Assembly: GCF_040807025.1 (NCBI RefSeq)
Contig: NC_090943.1
Location: forward strand, 135,853,950-135,917,949
DNA from: Struthio camelus
Lineage: Eukaryota; Chordata; Aves; Struthioniformes; Struthionidae
DNA length: 64,000 bases
Direction of reading: 5' to 3'
Position 1 is the first letter of the stretch. Each line of letters begins with the position of its first letter. The notes under the pieces are model-generated. The model worked only from the letters and a program-made list of their open reading frames with translations. It did not search any database and had not been told where the DNA came from. Below, in pieces: positions 15,201 through 23,600 of this stretch. Both the position numbers and the translations under genes were made by a program.

Positions 15201-18027
15201 AACATCATCTTTCTCTAATAAGTCATATAGCACCTTTTTAGTTACTACCCGCTTGCAGGAAAGACTTAGCTCACAGCCATTTTGAAAAATGGGGAGAAAG
15301 AATGTATGAATGTCAGAAAAAACAATTACTTTCATGACTGTTAAATGATTTTTTTGGTTTTACAGTACCTTTGGTTTTCTTTGTCATCGCTCATGCTTCT
15401 CTCTGGTTTTCGCAAACTTCTAAAAGAATCAATTTTAAGACTGCCAAGAGAATAAAATAAAATGTTTAAACATGACTGGTACACACACTTCACAGTATCA
15501 GGTAATAAGTACTTGATACGTAACTGCTGAAACTTATTGTTTTCAAAAAACTAAGAAAATCAATTTTCTACAGGATGAAGCATTTTTTAAAGAAAGAGAA
15601 GTCCTCTAGAAGATGCATCCTGAGTACAGTCTCCAATATCTGTTCAGGGAATGAATGCAAGTTTATCGCTTTCATACCATGCTTCTTCAGCCAAAATACA
15701 TACCCATGTACCCAAAGAATACGAGGGGAGAGGAATGTGCATGGCAGAGCCATTTTGCAGTATCCTGGGGAATGCAGAATTGTGCTTTATGCCACTGGTG
15801 GTGCCACAGAGGAAGGTAATATGCAAACTGAACAACTGCTGCAGAATCTAGCCTACCAGTATCAATTATACTTCAAATTCCTTCCACAACATTGTAAGCT
15901 AATTTTGTGAAGGTACAAGTATTAGTCAATCCTGCCTTTCTTTGATGTCCTGGCAATCCCCGTCTATAAGGATCCTAGAAACTAAAAAGTAGTAGTTCTC
16001 ATTTATATTTTGCATTATTTTAAAAATATATCGAATGTCAACACTAGAAAGATTTTCAAAAGTGATTAAAATGCAAAATCAGACTCTGTCTTAGGATAGG
16101 GAAAGATCAGTAAGCTACCAGAGGGCAAACTAGGTAGCATGCAAATCTGCAGTACATCTGTACAGCCTTGTCCTATATTACTTTATGATAAAACTCAGTG
16201 CAAGATATATGCAAGGTAGCCAGCTATTACGGGATGAGAACATACATACAATCTGCTACACAATCACAGTTCTCCAGTTTAGGTTTAGGCAACTTGTTTG
16301 GCCACTATACCTCGTTAATCAAAGTATCAGTGCTGATGAAACAATGTAATTTCATATCCTGGGGAACTATTGGCTCCTTATTACTTTCTCAGAAAAAATG
16401 GCATTGTTAAGGACTTATGTGATGGGTGCAAGCATTGATTTAACCTCTTCTGTTTTCTTTCCCTTGTTACATCGTAGGTTTTGTGGGACTGGTATTTTTG
16501 TGCTAGCAGTCATAACTTTATTAAAGACGCTGGAGTTTACATAACAGGATAGCTTATATAACATGGGATCTATTCCAGCAGGGCCCAGACACATCCTTCC
16601 CGCAGTTTTGGGAGACAAGATGAGCAGAAGACTTCAAGAACAGCACTGTGCTTCCTTGCAATTAATATACTGCTCAAACTAAAGTCTACTTAAAAAAAAA
16701 TTATTCTGAACATTACACAAACAGCAGCCACTTCTTTCTCAGATTGATCCCAACACGATTGCCAACAAAGGGCAAGTGTTTGCCAACAGCTGTCACACTG
16801 AAGTATGCAAGATACTGTATCGCAGGTTTTCCTTGAATTGGAATAGGAAGTTGTAACTTCATGATATGTACTGGCAAACAGAATTGTTTGCTTAATTTAT
16901 TTTTAAACATTGTTCTGTGATTAGTCATCTTAGATGGTTTTACCAAGGGAAAAATAACCTATTATTTTCCAAGTCCCAAGTCTTGTGCTAAAATCCCTCT
17001 TTCTAAACATCTCAATCTGCAGATGTACTTGAGGCATGGCTCTGGCGATGGAAATCCATAAAACAGAGACCCATATCGACAGCAGTCATTGAAAGACAAG
17101 CGAAATACAAGACTTGTCGCAGCCTCACTTGCGGTAACGATTTAAAGACTTTTCTTCATTAAAAGAAATTAAATAAAAATTCATTAAAAGCTGGCAAGAT
17201 CTCCTTTTAAGAATTTTAAAATCATATTCAATCTTCAAATGCTAGGCAACTCTAACACTGCATGCCAGTGAAACTTAGCTTTATAGACGATAACGTGCCC
17301 TTCCTTTCCGCCCCCAACAACACAGACAAATTAACTGAGGTCCTGTTTGTTCCTCTCACCACCCATAACATAGTGATCCTAACAATGATTTTTCAAATAA
17401 ATATTTGTCTTATCAGAATAGTTACTTAAATAGTACTGACCTAAAGTACAACACTCAAAGCAGCTCACTCACCAGGTTTGACATAACCTACAGATTTGCT
17501 GAATTTTGAAGAAGTGGACAACTGCAGTATTTTTCTGATACAGCAAGTCTTTGTTTTCTATTTGTGTGCAGCAACACTGCATTTGACTTACAGTATCTTG
17601 ATCTTATCTAATATTTTCTAAAGTGGGTTTACAGTGATTTGGAATACAGCATGGAGGCACCTTAAAAAAAAAAGCATTCTGAGAAGACAAATTATTTTAG
17701 AGGGATTCACAGTTCTGGGCTATGAACTGTTATTTGATCTTCTCCTTGTATAAGGAGGTAAGTAAGATAACAAACTTTTCTGAGCTTATACAACACCTAA
17801 TTGACACGGTCCTGAAGTATAAAACATGTCTTACCTCTGTGGTACTCTTGAGTTACTAATCTTTGCAGTTGTTGGCTTGTCAGGACACGATGAGTGCCTT
17901 TTAGCTTCATCTTCATATAACTCTGCCAAGGCCAACTGTAGGAAACAGGAATCTTTTTAGAAGTATGTAACTGTAGAACTATATATAGCAGAAATAAGAC
18001 AAAACTCATGCAAAAAGCACACATCAC

Positions 18028-18069
<42 letters not shown>

Positions 18070-20306
18070 GAGTTACTACTTTTGTAAATTCAGCTTCTTT
18101 TCTGCTTTATGAACAAAATGCATGATGTTCAACATGATCATTTAAGTGTGACTTTGAACTTGTACTCTGCGTTTATTTAGTCCACATTGCTTCATTACTT
18201 ACATTCAGCCTGTATTAGATTCAGAATTACAGGAGAGAAAGCTGTGTATATATGTCCACACACATGTATTATGCATCATCTCATTAACATTAACAAACTG
18301 AAATAAAGTTGCTGTGTATCTCTCTGATAAGACTTGAAAGTACAAAACAATTTATAAACATTTTATATAGAAATGGGAAAAGTTCAACTCTTATAAGTTT
18401 GTACTAGACTAAGATTCAAATTCAGCCTTAATCACTTGAATTCAAGATATTATTCCAGACACTTTTAATGAAAGCTTTCTCCAAAGGTACCGTAAACGCT
18501 GCCATACTATTGGCACACTCATTTTTAAGGAATGTTGTGGGATGCACATCTAACATGCCATTTTTAGCATATACTTCTGTTCTGAATAATATTCCACTTC
18601 ATTTCTCAAAATTAAGGAAATTTTATCTTCAAGCCACAGTGCCATAATGTGATTTTTTTTCTTTTTTGGGTTGGACTATGCAAACAATATTAACATTTCA
18701 TCATACACAATAGAATAGGTACTGCAGGACTACAATTTCATTACAGTTTTCTGCACAAGCAATGAACAAGAAAAAAAATGAAACATTGTCTGTCCTTCAA
18801 AACAAACTATTAACAAGCAAAGCATGTAATGCTATATTGCTGTGAGACATTCTCTGGGGGGAAAAAAAGAGCTGGGGAATTGTAACTATTAAGAAAAATT
18901 AAACTGAGTAATGAAATTAAGAAAACCATTTAAGATATCCTCTTTCTCTGAGGATACAAGCAAGCATCTTTCAGTAGGTAAAACACATGAAGAAGGTCAT
19001 ATACAACAGGTTCAAAAGCAGATGGTAAAAGGAACAGGTAAAGACGTACTCTGTACCATTCCTAATTCAAAGACTGTGGGATGCTGAGGGAGCATAAGGG
19101 GGAATAGTCAGGTTTCTGTGCTTTCCTTATACCACATCACTTATTGCCACCATTAGAGATCAAATACTGAGCCAGATGAATCACCACTCTGACCAACAAG
19201 AGCATTTCTTTGGTTCTTAAAATGTTATTAGTAATCATCTACCTAGAAAGCCCTCCTACTTCCATCATCTGATTGAAAAGCTTACAAACCAAGAATATTA
19301 ACACAGCCATTACAATTGACACATATTATAGTAAACGTTAATCTCAACAGGAACCTCTGAAAACCCCAAGTGACACCTACATGAGACAGATGGATGCAGA
19401 TTTCATGTTTTTATATAGTTACGTATAATTAAATAAAACGGAGACAGATTTAGCTGCTCAAACTTTCAACCCTTCTGTAACCAACTCATTGCCAAAATGT
19501 CTTGAGCCTTCAGGCAATGCGAAAGTCACAGAAGAGTGAACACCACTAAAAACACTTGTGGTTGAGGGTTTAAGTACCAACATGGAATTATACCTGTGGC
19601 CACACTTTCTCAAAACTTTGCCTGTGGAAATTTAGGAAAACATCTTGTCCTCAGTCTTATCTTACATTTGTGAAGACTGACGTTTTCATGCACACATGCC
19701 TACTAAATAATCAGGGAGGGAAGCGAAAGAATAATTGCCAAAATAACTGGTATTACAAACAAAACCCAGTAACTGAAGTGTCGGAAGAGCCTTTGCAGCA
19801 TCCTGGAAAGCTAACCATTGCACACACACATCCCTCATTGTTTTCTGAAGCGTCTACTCCTTGTTCAGAAGCTCCTTTCTCTTCTCAGTTTCCAAAGCAG
19901 GGAAAAAAAGAAGAATAAAAGAAGGAAGCTTCCTCCCAGAAAAGCAACCGGGAGCAGCCTCTTGGCCCCGTGAAAGGGCACTCGATCCCCTGGTGCCCCA
20001 GAGGCCCGCTCCGAGCGGCTCAAGCCCGGCATCCCCGGGCAGCGCCGACCGGCAACGCGAGGGGCAGGGGGAGCCGGCGGGCCGGGCCGGGCCGGGCCCC
20101 GCCGCCTCCCTACCCAGGGCCCCCAGGACGAGGGAACTCAGGGCGCCCGGGCTGCTGACCGACCCCCTGCCCCCACCGCTCACCTGCAAATCCCGGGCGC
20201 TGGGCGGGCGGCCGCCACTCCGCAGCTCCCGGCCCCGCCGGCCGCCGCCGGTCACCGGAGACGCCTCACCGTCCGGCGGCGCGGCAGCCCCCCCGCCGTC
20301 CGCCAT
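4469..20306 (-). CDS. UBXN2B: UBXN2B (p37), p97/VCP adaptor; whole coding span, nine exons
   Basis: The spliced product is 361 aa: join of 20184-20306, 17835-17935, 15369-15419, 13666-13825, 13047-13124, 9039-9148, 8378-8515, 6852-7013 and 4469-4631 on the minus strand. All junctions are GT-AG and phases agree. Visible parts in order: an N-terminal motif [18 protein letters not shown] (about residues 34-51); a conserved segment [25 protein letters not shown] (149-155); a SEP domain starting [20 protein letters not shown] (from about 171 to 237); an SHP-type p97-binding box FSGEGQKLG (245-253); and a C-terminal UBX domain (about 285-361) with the loop FPNKEL (334-339). There is no UBA domain, which separates p37 from p47 (NSFL1C). 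The C-terminus matches UBXN2B better than UBXN2A or NSFL1C. Known family role: with p97 it supports Golgi and ER membrane maintenance, and it has also been linked to PP1 complex remodelling and spindle orientation. It is slightly longer than the human protein, about 331 aa from memory. Assignment is very confident. Confidence 0.96.
4632..6851 (-). other. UBXN2B intron 8
   Basis: A 2.2-kb GT-AG intron. The segment from about 5820 to 6560 is less AT-rich than its surroundings and may be an old, unrecognised transposon insertion. A 97-codon open frame at 5940-6233 on + has no recognisable similarity. I see nothing else in the intron. Confidence 0.8.
6852..7013 (-). CDS. UBXN2B: UBXN2B coding exon 8 (linker and UBX start)
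   Basis: 162 bp, encoding (S)[33 protein letters not shown] and [20 protein letters not shown](R). The acidic Ser/Pro-rich linker could be phosphorylated, since [10 protein letters not shown] offers proline-directed and CK2-type sites (inference). KIQIRLADG begins the ubiquitin-like UBX fold. The acceptor TTCTCTAG follows a long T-rich tract and the donor is AG|GTAAAT. Confidence 0.96.
7014..8377 (-). other. UBXN2B intron 7
   Basis: A 1.4-kb GT-AG intron, with a T20 run on the plus strand at 7540-7559 (poly-A in the transcript). A T-rich polypyrimidine tract lies directly before exon 8. I recognise no gene or repeat inside. Confidence 0.8.
8378..8515 (-). CDS. UBXN2B: UBXN2B coding exon 7 (SEP domain end and SHP box)
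   Basis: 138 bp, encoding (G)[36 protein letters not shown] and [27 protein letters not shown] closes the SEP domain. FSGEGQKLG is the canonical p97-binding SHP-type box of the family. The acceptor is GTAATTAAG and the donor AG|GTAAAA. Confidence 0.96.
8516..9038 (-). other. UBXN2B intron 6
   Basis: A 0.5-kb AT-rich GT-AG intron with a GTAAGT donor. I see no RNA gene or repeat of note. Confidence 0.8.
9039..9148 (-). CDS. UBXN2B: UBXN2B coding exon 6 (SEP domain, first half)
   Basis: 110 bp, encoding [19 protein letters not shown] then [17 protein letters not shown] plus a split Gly codon. This is the first half of the SEP domain. The donor is GG|GTAAGT. The acceptor TTGATAG is preceded by a C11 run and then a long (AT)22/G9/(GT)n tract, an unusual polypyrimidine and branch-point arrangement described in the findings. 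The exon length is not a multiple of three, so skipping would shift the frame and remove the UBX domain. Confidence 0.95.
9149..13046 (-). other. UBXN2B intron 5
   Basis: A 3.9-kb GT-AG intron. Its 3' end contains the compound simple repeat at 9164-9247. The part at about 9650-9850 is relatively GC-rich and has open frames on both strands but no recognised similarity. A short G9A9 tract sits near 12301-12318. Otherwise I see nothing. Confidence 0.8.
9164..9247. repeat. Compound simple repeat G11-(AT)22-C9-(CA)n
   Basis: Plus strand: G run 9164-9174, alternating AT 9176-9219 (22 units), C run 9225-9233, then alternating AC to 9245. The G and C runs are inverted relative to each other and the AT core is self-complementary, so the whole can fold on itself. 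It ends 14 nt before the exon 6 acceptor and is probably length-polymorphic. Confidence 0.95.
13047..13124 (-). CDS. UBXN2B: UBXN2B coding exon 5
   Basis: A 78-bp phase-0 exon encoding [16 protein letters not shown] followed by [20 protein letters not shown] fits the F-x-G-x-G-x-x-L-G pattern of SHP/BS1-type p97 contact segments, so the protein carries two such boxes (the other is in exon 7). The acceptor is TTTTTTTCAG and the donor GAT|GTAAGT. Confidence 0.96.
13125..13665 (-). other. UBXN2B intron 4
   Basis: A 0.54-kb AT-rich GT-AG intron with a T-rich 3' end just before exon 5. I recognise no internal features. Confidence 0.8.
13666..13825 (-). CDS. UBXN2B: UBXN2B coding exon 4
   Basis: 160 bp, encoding (R)[19 protein letters not shown] and then [20 protein letters not shown] and [14 protein letters not shown]. 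The block [21 protein letters not shown] is a hallmark of the p37/p47 family just before the GGGYRLG motif. The acceptor is TTTTTTAAG and the donor AAG|GTAGGA. Confidence 0.96.
13826..15368 (-). other. UBXN2B intron 3
   Basis: A 1.5-kb GT-AG intron. An A15 run begins near 14550. Two segments (about 13915-13935 and 15139-15200) resemble decayed palindromic hAT-type MITE sequence, beginning with GCCAAATTCTGGC and GCCAGATTTTGCT. Confidence 0.75.
15139..15200. repeat. Possible decayed hAT-type palindromic MITE fragment
   Basis: The order GCCAGATTTTGCT, then a T-rich stretch, then CAGTGTAAAGCTAATACACTCC resembles the start of palindromic non-autonomous hAT elements common in sauropsids (GGCCAGATTCTGC, then AGTGTAAATC). 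The match is by eye and heavily diverged. Confidence 0.3.
15369..15419 (-). CDS. UBXN2B: UBXN2B coding exon 3 (51-bp small exon)
   Basis: A 51-bp exon encoding (R)[16 protein letters not shown](R). It enters and leaves in the same phase, so skipping it would keep the frame. The acceptor is CTTTTAG and the donor AG|GTACTG, which is weaker than the other donors. The human sequence I recall passes almost directly from TPPQR to FYSSEHEY, so this segment may be a sauropsid inclusion or an alternatively used exon. The recalled comparison is from memory. Confidence 0.86.
15420..17834 (-). other. UBXN2B intron 2
   Basis: A 2.4-kb GT-AG intron. Short open frames at 15575-15910 (+) and 16713-16946 (-) show no recognisable similarity. 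I see no RNA gene. Confidence 0.8.
17835..17935 (-). CDS. UBXN2B: UBXN2B coding exon 2
   Basis: 101 bp, starting in phase 0. It encodes [16 protein letters not shown] and then a variable polar stretch ending in VPQ plus a split codon. The acceptor is TTCCTACAG and the donor [18 protein letters not shown] continues directly from PPSARDLQ of exon 1, as in human UBXN2B. Confidence 0.96.
17936..20183 (-). other. UBXN2B intron 1
   Basis: A 2.2-kb GT-AG intron starting inside the CpG island. It contains a (AG)n run at 18031-18065, which reads as (CU)n in the transcript about 100 nt before exon 2. Its first 200 bp are very GC-rich with a G-quadruplex motif at 20079-20096. Confidence 0.8.
18031..18065. 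repeat. (AG)n microsatellite in UBXN2B intron 1
   Basis: About 17 uninterrupted AG units on the plus strand. In the UBXN2B transcript this is a CU tract upstream of exon 2, but several AG dinucleotides separate it from the acceptor, so it is unlikely to be the working polypyrimidine tract. Confidence 0.95.
20184..20306 (-). CDS. UBXN2B: UBXN2B coding exon 1 (start codon)
   Basis: This exon encodes residues 1-41, starting MADGGG and ending RPPSARDLQ, the conserved p37 N-terminal motif. The start has a strong context, with A at -3 and G at +4. The donor is CAG|GTGAGC at 20184/20183. The first 30 residues are low-complexity and Gly/Arg rich, as expected for a coding stretch inside a CpG island. 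The same frame stays open upstream to at least 20492, where a second in-frame AUG lies. I chose 20306 because it matches the family start MA(D/E)GGG. Confidence 0.94.
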
Positions 20307-20457
20307 CTTCGACGGCGGCAGCCACGCCCTGCGGCGGCCGGGGCGGGGCCGGCACGGCGCGGCCCTTCCCCCGCCGGCTGCTATGGCAACGGCAGGGGCC
20401 GGGGCGGGGCCGGGGCGGCCGCGGGGTGTGCGCCCGCTCGCGGTTGGGAGGCAGGAA

Positions 20458-20467
20458 GCGCGTGCGC
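20458..20467. promoter_or_regulatory. NRF1-type site
   Basis: GCGCGTGCGC is the reverse complement of GCGCACGCGC and fits the NRF1 palindrome. It lies about 155 bp upstream of the UBXN2B start codon, a usual place for this factor in CpG-island promoters. Confidence 0.55.
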
Positions 20468-20518
20468 GCCCCCGCCGGCGGCGGCGCGTCATGGCGGCGG
20501 GAGCCCTCTGGGCGGGTG

Positions 20519-20552
20519 CCGTTAAACGGACTGTTGTTTTTACCAACAGTTA
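20519..20552. promoter_or_regulatory. Cluster of four MYB-type sites
   Basis: Four matches to YAACNG or its complement lie in 34 bp: CCGTTA (20519), CTGTTG (20531), CAACAG (20544) and CAGTTA (20547). ACTGTTG and CAACAGT also form a 7-bp inverted repeat. The cluster sits at the edge of the CpG island, about 215-245 bp upstream of the start codon. Confidence 0.4.
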
Positions 20553-20639
20553 AAAAGCGTTCAGGGCCGTTCATTTAAACGCTTGAGCGGAGTCGGGCGG
20601 GGCAGGGGCATCGGTCTGGCCGAGTGAGCAGAGTGGCGC

Positions 20640-23600
20640 TAAGGCCCGAGCACTCAAAATGGTGGCCCGGGAGCGCCGAAGTGCTAGGTTGGTTTAACGT
20701 GTGTGGGGTTTTGTTTTCTTTCTAGCTCTTTATCTTAAAGATTGAGGGTTAAAAGCTTTTTCTAAAAAATGGAAGTTGGGCGTGACACGTCTGTCGTACG
20801 AGATGAAGTGCTCTAAAACTTGGAGCAAAATCCTAGCTATTATGTGGCCATTTCATAATTTTGTACCCAGCTGTCAGACTTGGCAATGGTGTGTGTCATT
20901 AAAAAAAAAAAAAAAGCTAGAAACTTAGAAGTCAAAAAGATTTCAGTTATCTGTACCATGAGCTACTGAAATTTTGGTTGAACGTCTTTCATCCTAATTT
21001 GCACTGAAATAAAAAATGAGTGCTGAAGGTAAGACTTGGAATGACCTTAAATATAACTAACAAAGTGCAAGTAACATTTAAAAGTGTATGTTTTTGGTGT
21101 CCCAAGAATAAATATCAAAAAATAAAAAGAGGAAAGAAGGCAGTGAAAGGAACCTTTAAAATGAGTTCTGATCAAACATTATTATTTGCTGCTTGGGTTA
21201 TAGGGCAAGACATCAGGACAACCAGGATGACTGCAGACATGTTCTTTAATACAAAAGAAAGGCTTTTATATATAACAAAAAGCAAATATTGATGATTTTA
21301 GAAATAGGAATCAATAGAGAGATCAGTTTCCAATTAGATACTACATTAGCTAGGCCAGCTGAGCTGATTGGTAGTTCAGAACTTTTGTAATTTGAACTGG
21401 TGAATATGCAAGTGATTAGAGCGCACAGTTGGCTGTTCAGAATTTCATCCCGGAATTGTGAATTGACAGCTGGGATCACATCCAGCATTCCCACACAATG
21501 GTCAATTACCCCTCAATTGAAACGTTTAGGGGGAACTTTCAGCCAGCACATGGCGACTTGAATGCCGAACTGAAATACTTCTTAAGCATACAGCTGAATG
21601 TGGCTCACACTCAACTGAAATAGTCAGCTAATATTCCTCATTTGCTTTCAATTGCCATTCAGCTGAAACATCTACCACTTTCTCTAATGAATCTCTCTAG
21701 ACCCTATTTATGATAGCTTACATTTCAGAAATGCTGGGAACTGTAGTTAATGGAGCTGAGGGCGCACAGGACCTTTTAAGAAAGACTCTTAGACAGTGCA
21801 CTTAGTTTGTGCCTTCATAGTTAGCCAAACCCCCAGCAAGCACGCAGACAGTGATCTGTTTCAGCTGATGAACAAGAGGAACAAAACTGTGATCCATTAC
21901 CCAGATCCATCGCAAGGGTCAATATCTGCTATTCCATGGTGGCAATATTGTTCTTATAGAACATGTAGATACAAATGGGTATTTCTTTTCCTCAGAAAAG
22001 GTGTTTGACAAAAAAACAATGGTGAGAATTGCACGTACAGTACGTTTCAAGTAGCTCACATAACTATGCTGATCATGTCTATTGTAATGAGTTCCTATTC
22101 TGTTTGGTTGGTCTGTTTTTATTGGCTCCTGAAAACCTTTATATGACTATGTCAAGAATAAAAATGTAGTCACATGTTTCATTCAGCCTTCCTTGGACTG
22201 ATACGTAGTATGCAGCTGTCATCTAAGTGAAAATGTCCTGTGGTGATATAGATTGAATTAGCAGAGAGAATGTCTAAACTGTAATTGCTTTAAAAGTCAA
22301 ATAACTTTATTATGAAATCAATTTTTTATAATTAGATGTCCCATATTTTGACAGGCCAATCTTTCCAAACCATTGGCATTATTCATGTTTGTCTTTCTCT
22401 GTGATTACCTCCTCTTTGTTTAAGGCTGCCGACAATGTTTCAAGAGATCACCTGAATACAGATTAGCATTTAATTTCTCTCAATGAGAATTTATATTGTC
22501 AGAGACATCTGGAAATTTAAGTCTGTCTAACCCAAGTAGTCCTTTTAATTTGTATAACATTATTATTGCGATCAATATTTTCTTGCACAACGATAGATTT
22601 TTAACATTTAATTATGATCTAGCAGCTATCGTTGCTTAATTAAAATTGCTCCTGTATTTGTCTTTGTATCTGAAATACTCTTCAGAAGTTAGCCCAGATA
22701 TTTTCCTTCTAGAGATTAAAATAAATGTCATTTACATTCTTCTGTTTGGGGGTAACGCAGGTGAAGGACAACACACTTTTTATTTTCAAAATCTCAGTGC
22801 AGTTGGTGCTGTCCAGATGTAAATATATAATAAATATGCAAGCAAAAATAATGAAAAACACATCATTAAAATTCAAATAAAAATCCCACAATTGTAGATG
22901 TAAGATAGAAGAAGAAAAGGAAAGAAGAAAAAAGCTCTAACAAAGGTAAGATAATGGTAAATTTCCTTAGGCATTTAAAATAGAAGCTTTAAAAAGAATC
23001 ATCAGGATAGGGTTAGAAATAAAATTTATATTTTCAGGTTTGTGAACGCTGAGAAATGGTCAATGTAAGAGGCTCAGAGGCTGAAACAGAGACCTGAGAC
23101 ACCACACAAGTATTCGCTTGTTGGACTGACATTCGAATAAGAGTGACACTGTAGTGCCAGGACTTTGAGCTTCACGGACTGGTGATGCCAGATTAAGTTT
23201 GCTATCTAAACAAAAGCAACACCAGAAATTTAAGAAACAGAATAGTTGTATATTGCATTATTGGGATCCTCCAAACACATAGAAGCATATTGGAGACCTT
23301 TTTATCTATTAGGCAGCATGTAGGTTTGGGTAGGGAATTTTCAATAATATACAAAAGAGGAATGCATGTATCTTCAAAAATGAATAAGAAATATGTATTT
23401 AAAGTGACAAAAAAATCTTGATTTCATCTATCTATCTATATAAAAAGATGGGAAGATCAGAGAGTTTAAGCCAAGTACATTCCTTAAATAAACATAGTTT
23501 AACTGGCAACCTGCTAGCTGCATCCAGTCTGTGGGATCTTCTGTAAAGTGAACTTCCTTTTGCTTGGAGGAGGTAGAGAATAACTGTTTTAGTTGTGTTC

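Larger units (their letters stand above)
19950..20640. promoter_or_regulatory. CpG-island promoter of UBXN2B
   Basis: This is the only strongly GC- and CpG-rich stretch of the window and covers exon 1 and its upstream region; limits are by eye. There is no TATA box. Motifs seen: five GGGCGG boxes on + (20341, 20402, 20413, 20510, 20595); an NRF1 palindrome GCGCGTGCGC (20458-20467); ATGGCGG YY1-type sites on - at the start codon (20306) and on + at 20491; and an RFX X-box-like half CTATGGCAAC (20381-20390). MYB-type sites cluster at 20519-20552. The pattern is that of a broadly expressed housekeeping promoter with dispersed initiation (inference). Confidence 0.85.

Noticed and set aside
19854..20546. 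230-codon open frames on both strands across the CpG island
   Set aside because: They exist because GC-rich sequence has few stops. Only the minus-strand part 20184-20306 is coding, as exon 1; the rest is intron 1 or upstream sequence.
20531..20549. CTGTTG...CAACAG hairpin as a terminator or RNA gene
   Set aside because: Too short and at a promoter edge; better explained as paired MYB-type sites.
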